This document shows, piece after piece, positions 58,111 through 64,000 of a stretch of DNA of 64,000 nt (its first letter is position 1; every line of letters begins with the position of its first letter). The stretch is from NCBI GenBank assembly GCA_025331445.1, contig JAIWNE010000024.1:248001-312000 (forward strand), in the 5' to 3' direction. Made by a program: the position numbers and the translations under genes. The stretch is from Blakeslea trispora (Eukaryota; Mucoromycota; Mucoromycetes; Mucorales; Choanephoraceae). The notes under the pieces are model-generated. The model did no database searches. It saw only the letters and a list, made by a program, of their open reading frames with translations, and was not told the DNA's origin.

Positions 58111-58631
58111 ATAAAACAAAGCTGGTCTTTGTTTTCTTCTAGTTATATCATAATTTGCATTCTGTCCTTTGCATTTTTGAGCATAATTTGATTAAGCAAG
58201 TCTTTCACGATGCCACTGATTTTGTTCTTTTTTATAAATCCTATTAGAAAGACAATGGACATACTAAAAGCAAATTTACAATAATGTCAATTTAAAACAA
58301 ACATGAGTTTCATGAATACTCAGGATTGACATTGAGCAGCATCTTGCTTATTTAAATTTTCTCTCCAAGTGAGTTGGAACGCAGGCATATATCATTACGG
58401 CGCAAAAGAGTCTGAGTGAAACAGGCTTCATGTGCTGTGGGCACAGGCATCCTGTGCCAAATAACCTCAGTTATCTTATATAGCTATTATCGTTTACTTT
58501 GACAATAAAAGTGCCAAATTTTACAATTAAGTTATTAGATACGAAGACGAGATGTGTATCAGTATGAGAGATGCTGTAATCTTTATTTCGAAAAAAATTG
58601 TTATATAAATCTCTGAAAAATCCAAATTTTT
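58111..58631. other. 3' flank of copy 1 up to the DIRS-like fragment
   Basis: AT-rich, no ORF; identical by eye to the inverted region 60084-60604. May include the 5' region of the DIRS-like element. Confidence 0.5.
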
Positions 58632-58878
58632 ATGACAAACTCACCAGTTCCTCAAGCTGACTTAGCCTCTGTGCTACAAACTTTACAATAACAACAAGAC
58701 GATCTTTGTTCCCTTGTGTTGCAACTGGCTACTCAACAGCAATCAGCATCCACGGCTGATATGGATACTTCTACTAGCTCTTCTGATCTCCCCTTTTGCC
58801 CTAGGTATAACCGGGTCTCCGAAGAAAGCCTTTCGCAACTGACGAACTTGGGACGCTCCGCTATGGGTTGACAATGCG
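58632..58878 (+). pseudogene. DIRS-like gag start, inverted partial copy
   Basis: Same sequence as the beginning of the gag at 60083 on the other strand, including the in-frame TAA. It has one extra G at 58850-58852, which breaks the frame, and it stops at the palindrome boundary. Confidence 0.7.
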
Positions 58879-60083
58879 TGCAATAGTTGAAGCGAGAGAG
58901 CGAACAGACACTGATTCGTTTGTCGATTTCTTGATGGCCTTGCGAAGATAACTGCGGATGGTGGATATCACCAGTGCTTGAGTAGGTTGACGGGAACTTA
59001 GGAACAAGCGGTCCAGTTGTGGTAGAGAATTTGCAATCTTGGGCGACGCAAAAGAGATTTGATTGCTTTGATAGGGCAAAGCCGTTGATCAATATGTTTA
59101 AAACCTGGCAAGTCTTGATAATATATTGAGAAGTAGATGGTTGATGGCGACGGAATGCCAGTTATCCGCATATTGTTATAGGCGAGCTCCTACTGGGGGG
59201 TAGGAGCTGATTTCTTTTTGTTGTTGGGTTGACTGTTCTGGTGTTATTGGGAGCGCCTCGGATTGTATCGTTGACGAGTGTTTCCGGATTGAAAAACCTG
59301 TTGGCTGTGGGGTATAGAGTAGAATCCACAATGCTGCAATAATGGACCTGATCGAAAGTGTTGTGAGGGCGGTGCACGAAAACAATCGAATTGAGATCGG
59401 CGACACTGTTAATGGGCTGTATTAGCCGCTGAGGATTTTCTGATAAGTTGTTCCTCAAAGACTTCTTGGTGAACCAAGTATTGTTTAGTCAGATTGGAGC
59501 TAATCTGTATCCGAGGGTCAACCGCCGAACATGCAAAATCTATCCGACTGTTTTGGATGCGAGTAAGACTATGTAATGCAAGACGACGTAAGTCGTTAAG
59601 GGTAGATAAAAGAGTAGCCTTATCCAATTTGTCATAGAATACATCTCTAATGATGATGCCCAGAGGGCTTAGAATGGCGGTCGCGGTGTAAATGGCTAGT
59701 TTCAAGCGAGAGTTCTAAAGGCGTTAGCGGCTCTTCATAGCCTTGACCGCTTTGGGCATTGTGTCAGGGGGACTGTAAGCCAAGCCTCGAATTGGTGGGT
59801 AGCTGTCAATGATTTGTTTCCACTCATCATTGAGGATCGCATTGTCAACCCATAGCGGAGCGTCCAAGTTCGTCAGTTGCGAAAGGCTTTCTTCGGAGAC
59901 CCGGTTATACCTAGGGCAAAAGGGGAGATCAGAAGAGCTAGTAGAAGTATCCATATCAGCCGTGGATGCTGATTGCTGTTGAGTAGCCAGTTGCAACACA
60001 AGGGAACAAAGATCGTCTTGTTGTTATTGTAAAGTTTGTAGCACAGAGGCTAAGTCAGCTTGAGGAACTGGTGAGTTTGTCAT
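58858..60083 (-). mobile_element. Decayed DIRS-like (tyrosine recombinase) retroelement
   Basis: On the minus strand from 60083 a gag-like frame runs to about 59409 (DSYPPIRGLAYSPPDTMPKA, LSPLGIIIRDVFYDKL) and shifts frame to about 59162. Three stops lie in it in the same frame: TAA near 60030, TAA near 59730 and TAG near 59721. After a short degenerate stretch, 59079-58861 encodes RLFLSSRQP and SVRSLASTIARI, like the C-terminal part of a DIRS/Ngaro tyrosine recombinase. The reverse transcriptase between them is missing. This is the spacer and inner edge of the palindrome. Confidence 0.6.
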
Positions 60084-60604
60084 AAAAATTTGGATTTTTC
60101 AGAGATTTATATAACAATTTTTTTCGAAATAAAGATTACAGCATCTCTCATACTGATACACATCTCGTCTTCGTATCTAATAACTTAATTGTAAAATTTG
60201 GCACTTTTATTGTCAAAGTAAACGATAATAGCTATATAAGATAACTGAGGTTATTTGGCACAGGATGCCTGTGCCCACAGCACATGAAGCCTGTTTCACT
60301 CAGACTCTTTTGCGCCGTAATGATATATGCCTGCGTTCCAACTCACTTGGAGAGAAAATTTAAATAAGCAAGATGCTGCTCAATGTCAATCCTGAGTATT
60401 CATGAAACTCATGTTTGTTTTAAATTGACATTATTGTAAATTTGCTTTTAGTATGTCCATTGTCTTTCTAATAGGATTTATAAAAAAGAACAAAATCAGT
60501 GGCATCGTGAAAGACTTGCTTAATCAAATTATGCTCAAAAATGCAAAGGACAGAATGCAAATTATGATATAACTAGAAGAAAACAAAGACCAGCTTTGTT
60601 TTAT

Positions 60605-60765
60605 TCAAAATAAAATACTAGATGCATCTGTTGAAGATGACTGTTGATTGACTTTGGCAGTATATTTGCTTGTTGAAAGCTCATATATGCTTTTTAGCAC
60701 ATCATAAGGGAGGATGGCTATTTGTTGTTGCTGTTGTTGAGGCTGTTGTTGAGGCTGTTGCTGTG

Positions 60766-60812
<47 letters not shown>

Positions 60813-62679
60813 GGCTGTTGCTGTTGCTGTTGCTGTGGCTGTTGCTGTTGCTGTTGCTGTTGCTGTGGCTGTTGCTGTTGCTGTGGCTGTTGCTGTTGCT
60901 GTTGCTGTTGCTGTGGCTGTTGCTGTTGCTGTGGCTGTTGCTGTGGCTGTGGCTGTGGCTGTGGCTGTGGCTGTGGCTGTTGTTGTTGACAGTGTTGCTC
61001 ATAAACATTGCACACATTTGCCAATGCGTCCAAAGAAGCACCAAATCTGCAGTACTCGTCTATTGTCGAAGGAAACTGTATGCATTCAATTTCCGTCATG
61101 ACATAGCTACCAAGATGATAGAAGCACAGGTAGAATGTTACTTCTAGCCCTATTTTTTCCTGTTTAGTTTACTTCAGAAACTGGTACATGTATCATACAT
61201 ACCTTTAGCTTGAAATGCTAAGATATGCTTCAAACCATGTTGGTTCAGCAAGGCAACAGAGAAAACACCCAGACGATAAGTGTCCAAAGCAAGTTTGGAA
61301 GGGGAGTAACAGTGTGACTTTACTTCGCCAATCAGGTTGACGAACGTCTCATCACCACAAACTTCTACAGCAAAATCTGGTCGTAATCCAGCAAGAGGGT
61401 GAGGTGGAGGGAACAGCACATTGTCAAATCTGATATATAAAAAAAAGTGAGTTGCTGACTGTTATCTCCTTAAAGCTTTGATTCTTACCCACGAGGATCA
61501 TGATCATTTGTTAATTTGAAGATGCATCCCCATACTGCCTCAAGGATGTTCTCCGTCTTCTTCTCTCCGATCTCCTGCTTCCTTGATGTCATCTTGTTGA
61601 CTCTATTTCAAATGAGTTAGATGATTGTTTCATCAAGGTTTATGTATGCATTTTACTTACAGGACTGACAGGCTTTCTACCGTGCGAGAAACAGCACCAT
61701 CTTCTCTACTGGCAATCTTGCAAAGCTCGGATTTCAGCTTCTTAGCATCTTCATCATCTTGAAACTCCTATTTGTTTACTGATTAGAGATTGGCTAAAAT
61801 TTGAAACAATCCAAATAACTACATACCGTCAGGAGATCCAAAATCTCAACTTTGATGCTTGAACTCAAGCAAGCAGGCTTCCCAACAAATTTCTTCTTAA
61901 AACTTTTGCACAAGCCTTCTACCTTTGTGCTTTGATACACACCAACCAGATCAGTATCAATATGCTTGTTGAGCTTTATGATACTATGGATAGCTCTGAA
62001 AGACTAGCGTTAGTATTAAGCAGAAAAGAAAATGACCAAGACTTACAGCCATTTGTTCATGTCATCACGAAATCTGCTGGCATTGTTCTGTTCTTTTCTG
62101 AAGCTAGCCAGAGATTGTTGAGCAAAGTCATTCATGGCCTTGCCAACATCATACTCCTCAAAGACAAAGCAGTTTTCCTTTTGCTTGCGGAGCTTAAAGC
62201 TTTCAAGCCTATGTTGATGTTGAATTATTAGTTTCTCTTGTGGTACAGACAGATGACCTACACTTACACTTCAACAACGTTAGCAGTCTTGTGACTTCTC
62301 TTGATACTGTGGGGCTTTTTGAATACAGCCTATGCAAATGATGGTTATGGCAAGGACATATACCGAAATTTTAGGAACTTACATAAGTCTCCCAGGCTTT
62401 CAATGCCTGTCCTTTCTTGATCTATTGACAAGATTAGAATAAGTTTGTTTTGATTCATATTTGAGCATTTGCAACTACCTTGCCGAAGCCGTGTTCTTGT
62501 GCATATCTTCTGAATGCGCTGAGCCAATCGCTGAAGTTATCGATATGATCAGAGATCAGTAAAGGCCGTATGCTTTGAAAGGAAGTTTGTATAAAATGCG
62601 CAAATGTAGGCTCAATATCATCAGACGAGCATAAATCAAAATAGTTCTTTAGTAATAAATCTGCTTTTGTAGAATCCAT
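60605..62679 (-). CDS. PD-(D/E)XK-like protein with poly-Gln/Pro-Gln tail, copy 2
   Basis: Inverted copy of the gene at 56042-58110, with the same nine exons and no break; start ATG 62679, stop 60605. The product is 541 residues, two more than copy 1, because the Gln/Pro tract has one CAG/CAG pair more. The catalytic-like PD and EVK positions are kept. The two genes face each other with their 3' ends about 2.5 kb apart. Confidence 0.72.
60719..60988. repeat. CAG/CCA trinucleotide repeat, copy 2
   Basis: Seen as CTG/TGG on the plus strand. Same interruptions as copy 1, six bases longer. Confidence 0.92.
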
Positions 62680-62957
62680 AATAAAAGTTAGTAAAGAAAG
62701 ATAAATGTTCGCGATCTGCTTTCAGCACAACTTATTAAACAACAATTTGAAAGTCATCACAAACCCTTTTTTGTAATATTCACTAGTTGTTTGTAGTTCA
62801 ATTTGTGGATTGTGAGAATGGACGCCATACCAACAAATTTGTATTTGAATGTCTCTTGTTGTTATCGCCTTCTTTTCATAATCTGTTGTTTTTCTTCTTT
62901 TTGTCGCTTTTGTCCTTTAGCTCTCCCACCCAAACCAGACCATGTACTAAATTGATG

Positions 62958-63046
62958 TGTTGAGATTTAATAGATTCTTTATCTGTTTTTGAAATAAACT
63001 ATCTTTTATTCTGCTATTCTACGGTCACACACATTTAAACATTACA
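62958..63046 (+). repeat. 5' LTR of the second gypsy copy
   Basis: 89 bp, TGTTGAG to TTACA, same as 55675-55763 in reverse complement. Confidence 0.9.
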
Positions 63047-64000
63047 TGGTGAGGCTACCCACTTGCCTAGAATTACAGCATTAAGAGGTCAAACAGCTAT
63101 TCTTTCACTCCCTACAGTAAGCGTTCTCGCAGAGAATCTTCTCCACAACCTATATTTCCTTTCGGTCCACTACCGACAACAACTTCAACTTCTTTAAGTT
63201 ACAACACAGATCAACGCAGTCGATCTCCGTCAGTACATTCTTCTACCTCTTCATTTGAGTCATTCCACTTGCCTCCAGTTCATTTTCTTTTTACCATATC
63301 TGGATCTGCACATTCTAATCCAATGGCTTTGCCCCTTGACCCACCCGCTTCGTCTGATTTTTCTCAGTACCTTTTGCAGGAGCGAGCCAAATCCGTACCT
63401 ATGGCTAAGTATGATTTGACATCCAGCATTCGTATTTGGTTACGCCAATTCCATCAACAAGCTCAAATTCATGGAATTGTCAACATGGATATTTGTACTG
63501 TTCATCTCGCTCAGTACATGCCCAATGTCATTCAGCAATGGATCCCAACACTTGCACCTACCATTGTATCGTCATGGACTCTTCTCACGGAATCCCTCAT
63601 TACCCGATTTGGCATTCTGGAGGAGGAGGACAATCGTCGTCTCCTTAAACAATTGAAAGAGTGTAGGCAACTACCAAACGAATCTGTTCGACTTCATGCG
63701 GCTAAGTGGGAACACTTATTGAGTCTTATCTCTGATACATACACTCAGGATACTCAAATCACTTATTTTATTCAATCACTTAACCATCGAGACACTAAAC
63801 TCACTTTAACTTCACTAGTAGCTTCACTAAAGCTTGATACTGTTTCAAAAGTTATAGACCAAGCTATTAATTTGGAAGTTAAAGCCTGGTTACTTGATGA
63901 ACCTGAAACTGTGGTACAACATAATTCGAATAACAGCCAACCTATGCCGATGGATCTTGACTACATGTCCTCACAACAATACCGTGCCAAACAGTATCAA
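62958..64000 (+). mobile_element. Ty3/gypsy element, second copy, 5' part
   Basis: Starts with an 89-bp LTR (62958-63046) preceded by GATG, the reverse complement of the CATC duplication of copy 1. The primer-binding site begins at 63047, and the gag frame (first in-frame ATG 63323) is open to the window end. Because flanks, duplication and LTR match the left arm, this is the result of the inverted duplication, not a separate insertion. Confidence 0.9.

Larger units (their letters stand above)
54721..58878. repeat. Left arm of a large inverted repeat
   Basis: Matches the reverse complement of 59838-64000. Holds the gag end of the gypsy element, its 5' LTR, the nuclease-like gene and the start of a DIRS-like gag. 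Paired coordinates add to 118721 outside the CAG repeat, 118715 inside it and 118716 next to the spacer, so the net length difference comes from two indels. The outer limit is not known because the window ends at 64000. Confidence 0.93.
59838..64000. repeat. Right arm of the large inverted repeat
   Basis: Reverse complement of 54721-58878 and continuing past the window end. It is five bases longer than the left arm (six more in the CAG tract, one fewer G). Confidence 0.93.

Noticed and set aside
1..64000. tRNA, rRNA or other structural RNA genes
   Set aside because: No intact A/B box pair or rRNA segment was found by eye; a covariance-model scan would be needed to exclude them.

Overview
The window looks like a piece of a filamentous fungal genome, most likely Mucoromycota (Mucorales type). 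Evidence: AT-rich DNA, many 47-70 nt GT-AG introns with short pyrimidine tracts, fungal gene types (Sct1/Gpt2-like acyltransferase, soluble fumarate reductase, Unc104-type kinesin-3, mL40), and Ty3/gypsy, DIRS-like, MULE-like and LINE remnants of the kind common in that group. Species was not determined.

Positions 1-41.5 kb are gene-rich. In order: the 3' end of a Ser/Gln/Tyr-rich protein; a RecB-like nuclease fused to a UPF1-like helicase (minus strand, broken by 1-nt frameshifts); a secreted, probably GPI-anchored protein; a WDR81-type BEACH/WD40 protein (also with apparent 1-nt breaks near its N-terminus); a secreted Cys/Lys-Glu-rich protein; mitochondrial ribosomal protein mL40; a two-TM protein with PPxY motifs; two unknown Ser-rich proteins; a transcription-type cyclin; a small ATF/CREB-type bZIP factor; glycerol-3-phosphate acyltransferase; kinesin-3; and fumarate reductase fused to cytochrome b5. 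Exon structures were traced by hand and nearly all junctions keep phase. A 417-bp element with 13-bp inverted ends, a perfect 17-bp-arm hairpin and G-rich repeats lies between the acyltransferase and kinesin genes.

Positions 41.5-64 kb form a transposon-dense block: a 76-bp tandem array with 229-bp higher-order period, a 5'-truncated LINE, a broken MULE-like transposase, then a complete Ty3/gypsy element (48447-55763) with unusually short LTRs. Inside its integrase sits a 2.74-kb TA-flanked DNA transposon.

The right end is a large inverted repeat: 54721-58878 is repeated in reverse at 59838-64000 (running off the window), around a 959-bp spacer made of a decayed DIRS-like element. Each arm carries the 5' end of a gypsy element and one intact nine-exon gene for a PD-(D/E)XK-like protein with a long Gln/Pro-Gln tail. 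The two gene copies are convergent. I can account for the arm length difference by two indels only, one of them in the CAG/CCA repeat. This palindrome and its duplicated nuclease-like gene are the most unusual structure in the window.
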